Shown in pieces: positions 1 through 14,250 of a stretch of 64,000 nt of DNA; position 1 is the first letter of the stretch; every line of letters begins with the position of its first letter. Where the stretch lies: positions 6,766,001-6,830,000 of the forward strand of contig AP031358.1 in the NCBI GenBank assembly GCA_037833965.1, written 5' to 3'. Source of the DNA: Marchantia polymorpha subsp. ruderalis. Taxonomy: Eukaryota > Streptophyta > Marchantiopsida > Marchantiales > Marchantiaceae. Both the position numbers and the translations under genes were made by a program. The notes beneath the pieces are model-generated. The model made no database searches. It saw only the letters and a list, made by a program, of their open reading frames with translations, and was not told where the DNA came from.

Positions 1-3000
1 ATTGGGGTCCATGGTCTTTTGCACTCGAGTTCTTGCGACAATAACGCGACGTGTGAAACATGAGGTTTGAAAAAGTTGAAGTCGCTTGTCTGCTCTAATA
101 CGGTCTCCAGACTCGTACGTTCTAAGTCTTCCAGCATCGAATTTCCGGTGCAGTGATTTCACGTGAACGTTCAAGCATTTGGAATCAGTGCCTGAAAGGG
201 ACTGTCAAACTTTTCCATTCGTATAACACTTGGGCTTGACAGGTGGGATGTTTTGATGAAGAAAGTCGAAATCAGTGTGGCACTCGAGAGCCACCAGGCG
301 TTGCAAACTGCCTGCCTGGTAGAACTGTCAAGAAAAGATGGGTACACCTTTTCGCTGCCGCTGCTGTGAGCACTCCATGCGTATGTTGACAGTACATAAA
401 GTTCTGATCTTGCTTCCGATGTAAGGTTTTTAAAAAGAGCTGTTCGCCTCCAATCATACTATTTTATTTGCAAAGTAGAACTCGTTTTGTGCATTTAGTA
501 TCAACAGCTCTCCTGAAGGAGATGGTATGGAATAACGAATATTCTGTGTACTCGATCTTTTTCTACCTTGTGGAATTCGCTGTCCCGTCTTCGGAGAGAG
601 CTGTCGCCAGATGCTCGGCTGCAGCACTGATACATGCGTGCAACTCAACTCAAACTCAAGTCTGGTTTGATTTCGTTTGTGAATTGGCACACGTAACAAC
701 AGAGATTATCACCCATGTAGTCAGACATCCTGGTCACATGCATATCTTAGAGAACTTTTATCAAACCAGCTTCTTACTATCAGAAACTTCAAACAAACCT
801 CCGGTCTTGAGTAGAAAGGTTATGAACAATCAGGGGACTATATTTTAGTTCTTTTTAAGAAATTACGAATCGTGCGAATCACTAGCAGCCCCGACGTCCA
901 ACGAGAATACATTCAAAGCTGGCTAGAGGAAGCGGCGCCATGTAAAATGTGCACAAGTGATTCGTGAAAAGGTCACATGATTGTAAAGCGTTTTACTGCA
1001 ACCGGGACAAAAGTTTTTTGATGAATCTGAATGCCTGTTGTCAAGATATTTGAAGTGGAGTGTAACCCCTCAATTTAGATCCAGGAATAACAGGTTGCCA
1101 TTCTTCTACACCAACATTGGCGCTGTATAAGTTACGACATCGAATGATGCACGATAAATTGGTGTACTAGCAGAGCGTCAAATCTTAGCGGGAAATCAAA
1201 CTTGTGAGCTCGATTTTGCCGATATCCTCTTTTTCCACTCGGACATGTTACCAACGCGTTGAATCCGCTAGGCTGACAATCTGTGGCTCTCTTTTGGCCA
1301 AATGCAAATCCAGGGGTGCTGAATATTTTCACCCTCCATTTTCTCCTTCTACTTTTGGAGAATGCTTCTTCTTACGGTGAAGCTGGTCCACCAAGATGAG
1401 AGAGATACACGCGATGCTTTGCAGTAACGAACAACTGAGCTCTCGAGACTATGCCTGTGAAAACATGCAGATATTGTACAGGTGCAAGAGTAGCTATTCC
1501 GGGCAGATTACGCTCATATCATGGACATAACCAGTCACCATATACAACAGCTTCCTGGCTTACTCAAGACGCTTGTGTTTCTTTAGCTGGAGTGAAAATG
1601 TTCAAAAGAAAGGATTCGCTTGATATCTGAAGTCAAGGGCTTTTCCGGCTCTTCGAATACTTCTGAATAGTCTACCAACCACTGGAATCTAACATAGACG
1701 TGTCTAGATTCATCAGCGTCGAAGAAGAAATCTATGCATGTCCACTATATTAGCATATCTCTATTTCTAGAATCATATCATACGTGCAGTCCTCGTCAGG
1801 CGATCCTGAATGCTGTTCTCAGTCGATTGGAGAACCCATGCAGACTTATTGACATTCCTAGCTGCTCTAGCTGTGCACCGCTACTATTCCGAGCTCTTCC
1901 GACAGGATCTGATTTTGGAGCATTTCTTTGCAATGCCATGGTCTGCAGACGATACACCCTCTTAATGCCCAGCTGCGTCTTTACACGACACACCTCCAAA
2001 AAAATTTCCTCTGAACTGCTCCTCCTCACTGAACCCAAATGTAGACATACTCGCGACTTTCATGGCTTAAGCGCCATGAACTTCATTCTCCCACTAATTG
2101 CCACCTTCAGTGACCCTTCACGCAATGCAGTTTTTGACCAGTGCTTTATGTGAGCCATGGAATTTATTCTAGTAGATTCCGTTCATCCAGCACGTAAGCT
2201 TCAGAAGTGCCCAATGTCTACTGTGTCAACAGATACACGCTAATAAACAGCCATCGCTAGTATTCGCCCTCGGCAGTGTTACCACGAAGAAGTAAATCCG
2301 ACATTCTGCAAATCGATCGTTTCTGGACTTGAAATAAATATGGAGCTCCAGTTCCAGCCTAGCTTGGCCTTTAGTTGCGTTTGAGCAGTTGAGTAGCTGT
2401 AGCAGAATATGGGTAAAAGGGAGTTTGACGCGCAAGGCGATGCCGAGTGGATGGAGGGAATAGAGTCGAATACCTTTTGTCCACTTTAGTCGCTGTAGAA
2501 TGAGCCTGGTGACGTAATATCTGTCCACACAATTATGACCTACCTGGATCCTCAGTTTTCGTCCCTAAGAGCAGCCATGGTGCAGTGTGGTGGAACACGC
2601 TGAAATTTCATAGTTCTCGCGTCCTGGGAGAAACGAAAAGTGGGTGAAGCTGCTTCGTTCTCGGGAATTTCAGGTCGTCTGGTAGAGTTATAGATTTGAA
2701 ATTTTGTCTGCTGCAAGGGTAGGGTAGCCAGCTTTCGCGATACGCGCGGTCGGTTCTCGACGGCGGAAATGAGTTCTCGAGAGAATGATTCAAAGGCGGA
2801 GTTAAGGAGCAGTTCTTTTCACTTTGACGGGTCGAAGGGAATGAGTGCTTCCACATTCTGAACCTGCTCACTCCCTTTTGCGGCCTCGGCTGACACCAGC
2901 TCTTCTAAACTTTAGGCTGTCTCCTACTTGCCCGGTGATAGCTAAAGTACAAAATACTTCAATTGAGAGGATCTACAGCTCGATAAAGGTAGCAGCCCTT

Positions 3001-6000
3001 GACCAGCCTCCACTTTGGCTGGACGACAATGTCTGAAGATAAAGAAAGGATCGATGGACCTGTTCATTTCCTATCTCTATTAAGCTTGCCAACGGCTCTT
3101 TCCTCCATCTTCGCTGAGGTTCTTTGGGAGCAGAAGTTGCCAGCATCTCGCGCTCTCGACCTATCTATAAGTCTATATATCTATCTTGTATTCATCGGTG
3201 AGACCTCGTCTTATGATCAGTAGTTGGCACCTGTTCAGGTACCAACACTCATCACACAATGAAGAAAAGAAAAGATGCAGCGGTCACACCCTTGAACGCA
3301 TTCGATGTAACCGTCACCTGATATTCAACCGGTGCATTATAGACCGAAGTCGAAGGAAAGTTTCAATACTGTACTTGTATATAAAGAGAACTACGGCTGC
3401 TCCATTAACAAGCATCACCTGATCCAGCTCATCAAATTTGTTTTTCCCCATCGTTAGTGTTTTCTGTGAAGAGCTTTTCAGCTGCCACCTTATATAATCG
3501 TATACTGTACTTACCGCAATGGCCACTGAGGAATGAGAATTAATTTTCATCAATCAGGAAAAAAACGAAGCTCGGAATTATCTCTAGTCAGAAAGTGTCA
3601 ATCTATCTGAAAACACTCAATCTACGTGCCACAAACTTATTAGATTAAAGTTCATATCGAAGTTTCGCTTGAAATTCCTTGCACTGAACGCAAATCCGGC
3701 AGAAGTACGGTGGTGCAAGGACAGAAGTTCTTGAAGGCATGGCTCGAGCCAACCAGTTTCGAAGAACGTTTAGGAACGTAAGAATCGATGCATGTTTATC
3801 GCCGCTGTAGAGAAAACGGTTTTACGAGGCAAGTGATCCAGTGATGATGCCCACATCGAAGATGATAGTTTTCCTACTTACGGCCATGGAACTTTTGAGC
3901 TGCGGGACTAATGTAGCTCTTCCTTTAAAGAAAACCTTCTCGTGAGAGCAGTAGCATCATGAATATGGAGGACGAAGTATTTCCTTAAGAGTTCATTGGA
4001 CCAAATGGACCAACTCTGAAGCGCGTCCATAAAATAAGGACTCTTCATGATTACCTTCTTTCGATAACGATTTATCTAGAGTCGACAGTTCAACCTCTCC
4101 TTTGCTTTAGAGGAGTGTTTCCTGTAACATTGGCACGTGTTTTTTTGCCTCGAGCTTCAATTTTTGACGTTTTTGTGCTGCATCCATCATTCGCCTTCTT
4201 CTGATGTCTTCTGCTGACAATTGGGTACGTAATGCTAACGAGTAGAGGATTATCACTCTCACTGAAGCTTTTTTGAAAACGATATGTATGATCTGAGAAT
4301 ATGTACAAATTAAGCAGGCCCTTTTGCAGCCTTCCTTCATCCGCGTGAGTTTGTCCATAGGGTTAATCTCGTGCCTAGAGGCTTAAGTCATCATTCCTGC
4401 ATTTCTCAAGCTTCTGCAAAAGGACAAATACAGTCTTCAGCAAAGTGGCCTGAATGCACCACTGCGCTCAGTAACCTGGAGATCTAGATTCATAATTACT
4501 TCTTGTCGTGAATAGCAAGGTTCTGAGAACTGGACAATCGATCAGCCTGTTATCTAGCGCCTAGTCGATCACGTGGATTCCCCGAGGTATCAGAGTTTGT
4601 ACAGTAGAGATATCTAAGCACCGACCAGAAAACAAAACTAACTGCAATGGCTCGAGACACATTAGCACATAAGAAAAACGATGATTCTCGATTCTGACGA
4701 CTGCGTACGTGTTCGGAGATGGAGCTGCCAAGGCGAGGACCATCCTCCGCTGTGAAGCCGAAGGGAAGAAAAAAGTGGCAACAGTGTCAACCCACTGTTC
4801 ACGTTTTATGATAATACTTATAGTTGAGCGTAAAGTAGACGCGTAGACGGATCTGGAAAGTTTAAATTCCCAATCAAGCAATCCGCTGCCGAACGTGGCA
4901 CATTTTGACGTAATAGTTTCTTTCCATTGATCCAAAAGTATTATTTTGGCTTGCAATTGTTCCATGGATTTGCAACAAGTTCAATAAGCCAGTGGCCTGC
5001 AGGCAATCTGAGGACTTTGAACTACTTATGGCAATTGACGTACCTTGGCACTTTGGTCAAATGCTGTTATATTTGTGAAGGGAAAACCCTTGAACACTGC
5101 GTAATTGTACTCAACAAATTGCTGCGAAAGTTGTTGTTGCATCAAGGGGCCACTCTCCTACTCGTGATAGAACATAGTCCATTGATTTGTTGGTACCATT
5201 AGCAAAGCATATGATCACGTGAACTTAGGCACCGGAAAAGCAATCACATCAGCAGTACACAAATTCGGACTGTGTCAGGAAGAGGGAAAAGGTACACCGT
5301 TTTTCATCAGGGATCGTCTCCGAATGCATTGGAAGGTCTGGGAGGAACGATTTCAGATGAATAATAGAACTCTGGGGTCACAAAATTATCTGCGCACTCT
5401 GTATGTCAAGGTAGTTTCGTCTGCTGTTGAGTATTCATCGTCACACGTCTGAAATATTGCAAGGCGTGTGAAACAGCACGTCTCGAGACTAGAAATGGAA
5501 CGTGAGGACGATTGGACGTTCTTCTTCTCCACTGCACACGATCCGAAAATCAAAAGTACTTGAAGATCTCAAACCGGATCAAAGAATCAGTCACCGAACT
5601 ATTCCTCAGATGAACTTTAGGTGAGAGGGAGATCACTGTCCAGCAGCCGAAGGAAATGTTGAAGGTCTGTTCAGAGGTACGAGGAACGCAACAGGCAGGC
5701 AACCGAGTCGTTCGTGGTGTCTGAAGCGGGTGATAAGGATTTCCTTAACTTGCTGTGGAATGCCATAGGTCAGAAGGACTTCGAAGATCGCAAATTCCAG
5801 ACACTCGTGGCTTCCTTGTCCAATCCGTGCTTGCCGATTCAGTCTTCCGAAAGCGGGACATTCTTTCCTGAAGGGAAATCTCTCAAAAACATTCCCCAAG
5901 TAATTACAAACCCTGAACGGATGAGAAGACATGAGGAACTTATTTTAAGTCAAACGCGTACTTGGACTTTCTGCGGAGCTACAATTATGAGTTAAAGTCG

Positions 6001-9000
6001 CCTTTTCTAGGCTTGGAAACACTGCATCGACCACTCCAGTTTGCATTCCAGTCCGGATTTTACCACATCATGTTAAGTTGAATGGGATGGATCAGTATCT
6101 GCTCAGCACTGAAGATCACATGCAGCTTCTAATCTGGATTCGAGCTACCCGTCAGTTTCCCTTCGTGAAATGATGTTATAAACCTATTCCCAGTTTTAGC
6201 GTTCTTCTCGTCTTTGGCAAACATCTATTTCTTGTCGATCAGAGATGAAAGGCTGTTTTCACCGTTATCCCGATCGTTTTCATGTTATAACTGTAGTTCT
6301 TGAGCGGGTTACATGAAATGATCACAGTCAACCTTCTTGGATCTCTCGATTGTTTGTCGTTTCTCAATACGCGCATGTTGTCAGTGCTGCCCAATTACCC
6401 ACGTTGACCTAACTTCGAATTCTTCTTGTTCCCAGTATAAGGGAAACATCTTTACCTAACCACCAGCCTTTCTGGTCCAGAACTGCCAAGAACGAAATTT
6501 AATCAGAGAGGACGATTACGTCTTTGATCCTTGCCCCTTCTCAATGACTTCGTTCGCGATTCAACAGGACACCCAGTACAAACCTACAAGCGTGTCTTCC
6601 GCCGTGATTACCAGGACGGTCCATGTCCAGAGGAGTACGTGGTGACTGGATGTAATGGAAATGAATGTGTTCAAGATTGAAGAGAGATTTCCATTCGTAT
6701 CTTCATTACTGTAGTAAGATACACGTTAACAGACCATGAACATATAAAGTTGATGCAAATTAACAAGGAGATCGTTATGTAGGTAAGATTCATGATTGAG
6801 ATTTGCTTATGGAATCTTCCATTTCAATTAGACGTTATATATAGGACTATCTTATTTGCTATCCGCTGTATGTCAATGGACGAATGGAGAAAACATCTTA
6901 ATTAAATAAAATTATAGATTTGATCGAATGAGTAAACCATTGGATCCACGTTTACCTCGTTCACGACAACATATGATCAACTTGTATCAGGGTCAGACAT
7001 CATCCCTTTGGCTATTCATCGGGCGTCAATGAAATCGAAGGCATCGAGAGTTCTTAGTATTGTTTACTTTGCATGTTTTGCATCAGCTTCCACAGTTTCC
7101 TGCAAGATGACCACGTCCGAATTGGTATGCCGCGGGATCTAAATGCATGTATAGGTTAGCGGGGGCTGACAAGACGTTGGACGTCGGGTTGACTCGAATA
7201 ATGAAAGGCTAATGCTGGCAGGTATTCAGATTGACTTTTGTTTTCAAAATGTGACCAAATCAGTGTATGCCTATAATTTGCTGTGTATGCAATGCCCTCA
7301 TTCGTTTAGACATCGTCAGCACGTCCGAATCTGTCAGAACGTCACCGCTTTAATAAAGAAGATAAAACCGCTCCCTAAGCCTGCCCTAAGCTCACTCGTT
7401 GCCTTCGATGATTCGCTCCGGCTTGTTAGACGTCTCGACAGATTATTGATCGACGCCGATCTTCTTATTGGTCTAATTATTTTCTAGTGAGTCATCATGT
7501 GTTTCTTCTCTACTCCCAATCTTTTGGCAAAAAGCGCTCGAAGACGGAAAAGAGAAGCCTCCAAGGCTGCGTCTTAATGATGCAGCCTACCTGTACATCC
7601 TCCATTGCGACGAATATAGAAGAATCGACAACTCAGCTTAGCGTAAAAATACATTCCTGTTGAAATACAACAAAACTCGTTGAAAACATTCGATAATATT
7701 TATTGCCATGGATCCAAAATGGCCCCAGTGATTCAGCCCGAGAAAGAGAGATATGCGTCTTCCCGCTGTGCTCTGGCCGATCTGACACGAAACATCTAAC
7801 CTAAAGTAGGGTAATGATGAAGTCTACAAAGTGAAGAGATGTATTTAGCCATCTCGCTTTTACCAAGGGAACACTTCTCGTCCTTGGCCGAATATAAATC
7901 ATTGGTTAAAGCGATGTAAATTTTTTCTATATATCTTGGACAAGCTCGCTCTAATATTCAGCTCGAAGCTGCTAAGGAGTTTTCTCGTAAATATTCCTTA
8001 GCTGCGTGCTCTATGGTTTCCATTTGCTATAACACACGTGCGAATCAGTCTTCTAGACTTTGGGATTAAGAGTCGGTAACTAAAATCACGCTCGAAACGT
8101 CGGGCCACTGATTTCAGATGTCTTCCCTCGGTGACTTCCCGAATAGCCTCGTTTTCCATCGACTTGGAGCCGTCGAGAAACACGTTGTTTCACTAAAGCG
8201 AGAATCCGTGGACTCGAGACTTGGGACTGAATAAGGAATCCAGAGTTCTAGGGTGGGGTCGAACTCACTCATCGAGAAACATTAATAATTCAGGCATTCC
8301 GTCCTCGATCAACATGCCGTGCTCTCGAATCTCGGAAGAGCCAGATTTGACTCGGAAGACCATCTCTCAGAATGGCCCCCTCGCTTCAGAAAGAACGAGA
8401 GTTCGTTTTTGCTGACCGCGTTTATACCCTGATGACCTCCGCCTCTTTCAGTTCATGTTTTATTCAAGGTAGAGGGTGTCCTTCTTTGTGAATGGGCTCG
8501 GATGCCGTTCACTTCACTAAAGATGTGGTTCACTAATAAATCCCCTGTTCTTTCCCATTATGAAGCGTCATATTCCTCGACCATACTATCCCTGGTATCG
8601 CAACCAAACGTAGCTTATGAAGTAAGTATGCAGATGGAAAAACATCTCTCCAACTATGCTCTTACCAAATCCTCTCCCGCGAGAGTTTGATGGGACTGAT
8701 TTTGGGATCACTATATGTGTGAAGGAAGTGGAACAGCGTCGCACGCGACCACGTTGAAAGGGTAACACAAGGCTAAAAGTGAATGAAGACAATTAGAGCA
8801 ACCCTCTCTTCGACACTAGTGCTCTATAAAATCTCTGATTTTCATGAGTCTATAACAATATAGAAATATATCGTATTTCGCAAAATGATGACATATCGCA
8901 TATCGCGTAGGCAACAAGCGTTACAAAGCCTCGGGAAAAGGCTTGCCTCGTTGAGATGTTCTAGCAACTTAGCTTGATATGTTCATTGGTTTCTTGGGTA

Positions 9001-9081
9001 AATATTCACGAAAGACGACAATTTTACTTCCAAAGAGCTCATGAGCTCGTTCGTTCAGGGAGGTATTATTGTGCTAGTGAA
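1..9081. other. Intergenic or decayed DNA, no supportable gene
   Basis: Mixed-composition sequence in which the longest open frames (about 126-139 codons, for example at 468-848 and 1734-2153) lack recognisable motifs and convincing splice structure. I see no RNA gene, no LTR pair and no recognisable transposon protein. It may hold old decayed repeats, but nothing can be named. Confidence 0.5.
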
Positions 9082-9115
9082 TCAGGACTATGATTAGTCG
9101 GAATCATAGTCCTGA
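9082..9115. repeat. Perfect 14-bp inverted repeat with 6-nt loop
   Basis: Arms 9082-9095 and 9102-9115 are exact reverse complements around the loop AGTCGG. No T-run or gene lies beside it, so it is described only as a short-loop hairpin, one of several in this window. Confidence 0.85.
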
Positions 9116-9289
9116 GTCATGATCAGCCATGGATGGAGTTCCACGTCTAGAGACTTTGGGTGGTACTTTGCGTACGAGGAGGGGAAGTTCTGGGAGCGAT
9201 AGCGTTTAGCAATAGTTTAGCTTTAATGGCTCCATGCTGCGGTTGTGGTTAGGATTGACCACCTTTGGAATATAATGGTAACATTTTCT

Positions 9290-12200
9290 ATTCAGCCCTC
9301 TCATAAGAACACTCACGTAGTAATAAATGTCACTTTTCAATCCGCATTTAGAGCAGATTTTAGTTTCTCAAGGCTGTACTGAATATATTATTCCACCATA
9401 ATCACCATATTTGGACTTGTAGCTTGTCCCCTATCTATCTGATAAGAGATGAACGATTTGCACATCTCACGACGTCTTCATCAGGGATTTGATGAGCTCT
9501 TTAAGCATAGATTTGAAGATTTTGGAGTTTATTGAGATCGTGGAACCGTTTGAGTTGTGCTGAATTATCTAGAGCATATTTATGAGGCTGCTTTCTTTTC
9601 ATTCATTACATAGCTTTAATATGTAATCATCTTTTTCATAAAATCATCATTTCCTATGTTTATTATTCAGTAGTGATGTTGCTTTGTTCCATAAACGTTG
9701 CGTTTGCGTAACAGTTATTAGAATATTATTTAAGCAGAATAAACATTTGTCACCTTCTTCTTATTCTTCACCTCCGCCAGAATTTTAGCCAATTAATTCA
9801 AATCTATCTTCTCTTTGTCTCATGCAACACAATCTTCTCGATGATTCTCACCATCTTCTTCATATCCACTCACACTTTTCTAGATTTTGGTAACATGGAG
9901 TTGTTCGTTTACTAAACCCTAAACCCTCCGCGTTGATGGGGACAAGGGTTGTACTCAATTTTTTGGAACCAAGTCAAACCTTTATCCTGATGCATCCTAT
10001 AATTATCTCTTTCTTCTCTACAAATTGTTACAATTCTTTCTTCATGTGAGTGTTGCTAAGTTCATCCACTGGAAGCTCTCCAATCATAAATATCCGATCA
10101 TAAATCTAAACTCCTTTACTCTACCACAATTGGGAGGCTTTCATTCAAATTTCCATATCATTTGTCCATATTTGTCAAAAAATAAAGCCATAGTATCTAT
10201 CTCCTTTGCTTTTTATTTCACCAGCTGTTTGCTAGTTTAGTTGGCAAACATTATCCTATTGAAAGTGCTAGAAGCGATCATAAAGTCAGACAGGGAGAAT
10301 GTTTCAAATATCAAGTAGAAGATTATCAAGCAATTCCAGCCATCCCTTCCAAGCACCACTTGCCACGACGATATCTCATGCGAAGACTAGCAGCCAGATA
10401 TCGTTCAGTGGATGTACAACAAAGCCTTTTAATGTTTCAGCAATTCTATCTGATATTTTGGTTACATCTACATGTTTTTATCCAAAACTTTCTGCTAGAT
10501 TTCACTTATATCCTTGCCCATGTTCATGACGACTCAGATCTCATTCATGTCCGATTTTTAGAGGACCATCGTGCCTTATCCTTGAACACCTTTGTAAAAT
10601 CTTATTGCCAAATAATATTGACAAATATTTGAATTGTGGCATCAGTTTCAGCTTTAAGCATTTGAATTCTTTAAAACCTCCTACATTACTTTTTTCCATT
10701 TGAATAGGCTAAAAATTTCATCCTCCAAAGTTTGTTTCAGTGTTTTCTTTTCTCTATATGTCTTCAATAATTGACACTATAAAATCTAACTTTTTGCCCT
10801 ATCGGTACATAGAATCTACAACCAAAGGTTGCAAAACACTTTTTTGTGCACATTTGCATTATTTTAGATTTACACCCCCAATAATGTTGTATGTAAAGAA
10901 GATGAAGAAAATGCTCTTGTGCAAATGGGATTTCATCACCTTGCTGGATATTTTGTGGTATTCACACCGTGATTTTCTTATAAGAATGTTGTAGTAATGG
11001 TGTAAGAATGTTATTATGTGTTGTTTTAGAAACAACACATTACAACTCGAATAATAACGAGGATGTATATGTCACTGGGGGAGTACTATTTAGAGATATT
11101 CTCGAAAAAAAATTTAAAAAATTTTGGATTTGCTGAAAGCTTCGAAATTTTTTTTCATTATACTTCTAACATGTTTTTCCTATCTTTGATTGATAACACT
11201 CACCTCCTTGATTTGAATATGGAAGGTTTTATATCTTGAATGTATTTATATAGCCACATGAGTATCTGGGATCAGAAGTTATTGAAAGAAAAATAGGTTT
11301 TGAAGTCCATGTAATACTCATGACACATCCAAATATCTTTACTTGTCTTTTGATAAATAAAAAACTCATATTTCTGAAACTCCACTTGATTAGAGGTTAA
11401 CTACATCTTTATGAAGGATATTATATATCACTAGATGGTCCATCATGGTTGCTTATCTTTGTACTTAGCCTTTTGAGGTGCTACCACTGTCACACTCATA
11501 TAAATATATAATTTAGTTTCACCTGAAACGCTGATTTGAATATACAATATTCATGAATGTAAGGATTTTTTATTTTGATTTGGAGTTATGCATTAGCTTG
11601 TGATCATAACGATCTCCTCGTATTTTTTCATTTTCAAATTTTTTGGTCTTGAGTTCGCAATCACCTTTTTATTCAAGAAGTAAAAACATCTTACATAACT
11701 CACCAATAATGGCTTCATTTTTCTTTGCAGATTTTTTTCATGGTTATTATCGACTTTAGAAAGTTTAAATTTTGGAAAAGTTATTTTTATAAATTTATTT
11801 ATCAATTTAATGAAATTATTTTGAATTCAAATATCAATTAATAAAAAAAATTCAATTTCTTGCTGCATGCATAGAAAAAAATTCCTTCCTTTTTTTTTAC
11901 AGTTTTTGTGATAAACTTGTGATGACTAGACATTCTCATGTAGAATTATTTGAATATTTTTTGAAGGAATAAAATTTTGCCTGATCTTTTTAGTTGATAT
12001 TGATATTTTACGATTTATTTATTCATACTGAAGAAAATGCATCAAGATTCGTGAACTTTCTTACTCACGATAATTATCTGAATTTTTTAAAAAATATTTG
12101 ATTTGTTATTGCATAGCAGTTAAAGAATTATATTATTCAGGAGATTCCATTGAAAATAATCAAGCAAATATCACTCTGTTGCATAAAATCATCAAAAATT

Positions 12201-12335
12201 GTACAATTTAGAAATGAGATAGAATTATAAATATGTCAAAACATACTCCATTTACTTTTCATTTCGATTTCTTATTGCTAACATTACAACAGTTCTGAGC
12301 TTGAAGTCATTGCAAAAGTATACTCTTTCATTGTG
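9290..12335. other. AT-rich gene-free stretch
   Basis: The sequence turns strongly AT-rich with long A and T runs. Small open frames between 10025 and 10994 lie in different frames and match nothing I recognise. A two-unit telomere-like motif (CTAAACCCTAAACCCT) sits at 9912-9927 and an 11-bp hairpin at 11016-11040. Confidence 0.5.
11016..11040. repeat. Perfect 11-bp inverted repeat with 3-nt loop
   Basis: Arms 11016-11026 and 11030-11040 are exact reverse complements around TAG. It lies in AT-rich non-coding sequence and has no obvious function. Confidence 0.8.
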
Positions 12336-13185
12336 TCTAGTTCACATGGGCATATTACATTACAGGTGTCAAAAGTCAAGATGTTCGTGTTTACATTCAT
12401 GTCACCTTTGCAGTAGTAAATGCTTGATATCAAAACGTTTTTTTAATTTTCCTTGATAACAAAATTTCTATTGTTTACATTCTTGTCATTTGGGTTTCAC
12501 TTTTACATCCAAATCTGAATACGAACCAAAGTCTGTGTGAAAAAGTCATACAAGTCTGATCTACTTCTAGCCTTCTAGAGAGTCCATGCCCGTGTACTTT
12601 TTGCGACACTTTTATATCCAGATTTGAAATCTTAGCACGAGCGTTGAAATGTTTGAAAGTACATTGCATTTTGGGTTCTCTCTCTCTCTCTAGCAAGACA
12701 TCCTCATATCCTTTGTCTCAAAACGTAAATCCCCACAACTGAACATATCTTTGCACATTCAAACATGACACGAGGTTTATCTAAGTTAATCATTCCCACC
12801 ATTGTAGGCATTCTTTTGTATAAATATTCACTCCCGTCTCTTTGGTTGTCTTTTGAACATATCTAATTGAACGTATGTAAGAGCTCATCGTAGAAATTAC
12901 AGTAAAGAGAAAAAATAATTTCTTGTCCTTTTGATTGTGTTGGGCAAAAAATCAAAATAACTCTTAGTACGAAATCTGAATGAAAACGGTGAAGAGAACT
13001 CATAAATGATACTCTATGTAAAGGTTTCGGTAAGTATCATAGGATGAACATCACGACGGCCACTACTCAATCATAATCCATTGTGGCTTATAACGTCAAA
13101 TTCTTAAAAAATTTCAAAATATATAGAACGTTCTGTATTTATTTATCTAGTTCAGTTTCTTGATTCTCCTATCAATGAATGAAAT
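12336..13185 (+). repeat. Diverged direct repeat, copy 1
   Basis: This stretch is collinear with 13352-14250. Shared blocks include TTCACATG near 12346, the GTCAAAAGT...AAGATGTT block near 12365, the CTCTCTCTAGCAAGACA block near 12685, GTAAATCCCCACAACTGAA near 12725, and GACGGCCAC...AATCATAATCCA near 13055. The offset between copies is about 1.02-1.08 kb. Neither copy has a coding frame, so it is probably an unidentified non-coding repeat or a local duplication. Confidence 0.75.
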
Positions 13186-13351
13186 AATTTTCCATTCTTT
13201 TCAAAAATTTTCTTTCAAGTTAAATTATGTCTTAATTTCTTTATGACATAGATAGAGATTCATATGTACAGTCACTTTAGATTAAGAACAAAAAATTATT
13301 TTATGTTAAATTCTTATTATGAGCTTACTCTAATATCGTTAAATTAGACTC

Positions 13352-14250
13352 ATGTGTCTATTTCACATGACGTAGCGCATTACATGTGTCAAAAGTGAAG
13401 ATGTTTGTGTTCACATTGATTTCACTTTTAGTGTACTAAAGGTTTGAAATTTGAATGTTTATTTTTAATTTTAATTTATCTTCATGTAAAAACGTGTTTG
13501 TTTTACATCTTGTATTTTTGCGTCTCACCTTTACATCCAAATCTGAAATATTAGTCTAGGAACCACAATCATGTGAAAATTTATATCAAGTTTGACCTAC
13601 TTCTACCATTGTAGAGAGTGCACGCGCATGTACTTTTTGTCACATTTTTATATCTAAATCTCAATGCTTTGCACGAGCGCTATATGCTTAGAATTACATT
13701 CCTTTTTCTCTCTCTATCTCTCTAGCAAGACACACCAATCTCCTATGCAGCATAGGAGATTGGTGTGTCTTGCTAGAGCATTAAGCTATTAAGCATAGGC
13801 TATGCTTAATATCGTAAATCCCCACAACTGAAAAGCACATAACTTTACAAATGCGGACATGACACCAGGTTTAGCTAAGTTTATCATGCCCACATTTATT
13901 GCATTCCTTTGTATAAAAATTTATTTCCGTCTCTTTGGTTTTGTTTTGAACCTGTATTATTAAATGTCTGTAAGACCTCATTGTAAACATGACAGGATAT
14001 CAGAATGCCTTTGATCGCGTTGGGCAAAATTTCAAAGTAGATCTAAGTACGAAATTTGAATGTCACCGCATTGAAGATAACTCATACATAGAATTCTGGT
14101 TAATATCACAGGATTAATATATCACGACGGCCACGGTGTAATCATAATCCAATGTGGCTTCTATTCATTAAAGAATTATAAAAGATCGGAGTAAATTGTG
14201 CGTTTTGTATATATTTATCTACTTCAGATTCTTGATGTCCTATCAATGAT
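13352..14250 (+). repeat. Diverged direct repeat, copy 2
   Basis: Second copy of the unit at 12336-13185, in the same order and orientation and separated from it by about 165 bp. It carries an extra inverted block at 13720-13778 that copy 1 lacks. Confidence 0.75.
13720..13778. repeat. Perfect 28-bp inverted repeat with 3-nt loop
   Basis: Arms 13720-13747 and 13751-13778 are exact reverse complements around CAG. A second small palindrome (ATTAAGCATA...TATGCTTAAT) follows at once. In the duplicate copy near 12690 only the left arm has a counterpart. The right arm therefore looks like a snap-back insertion made after the duplication. Confidence 0.9.

Noticed and set aside
468..848. 126-codon open frame
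   Set aside because: Low-information protein without motif or homologous neighbour; its length is within chance for a 64-kb window.
1734..2153. 139-codon open frame
   Set aside because: Overlaps another open frame on the opposite strand, with no motif, so probably random.
10025..10994. Series of AT-rich open frames suspected as an organelle-like or decayed gene
   Set aside because: The pieces lie in different frames, match no plastid or mitochondrial protein I can recognise, and have the composition of the surrounding DNA.
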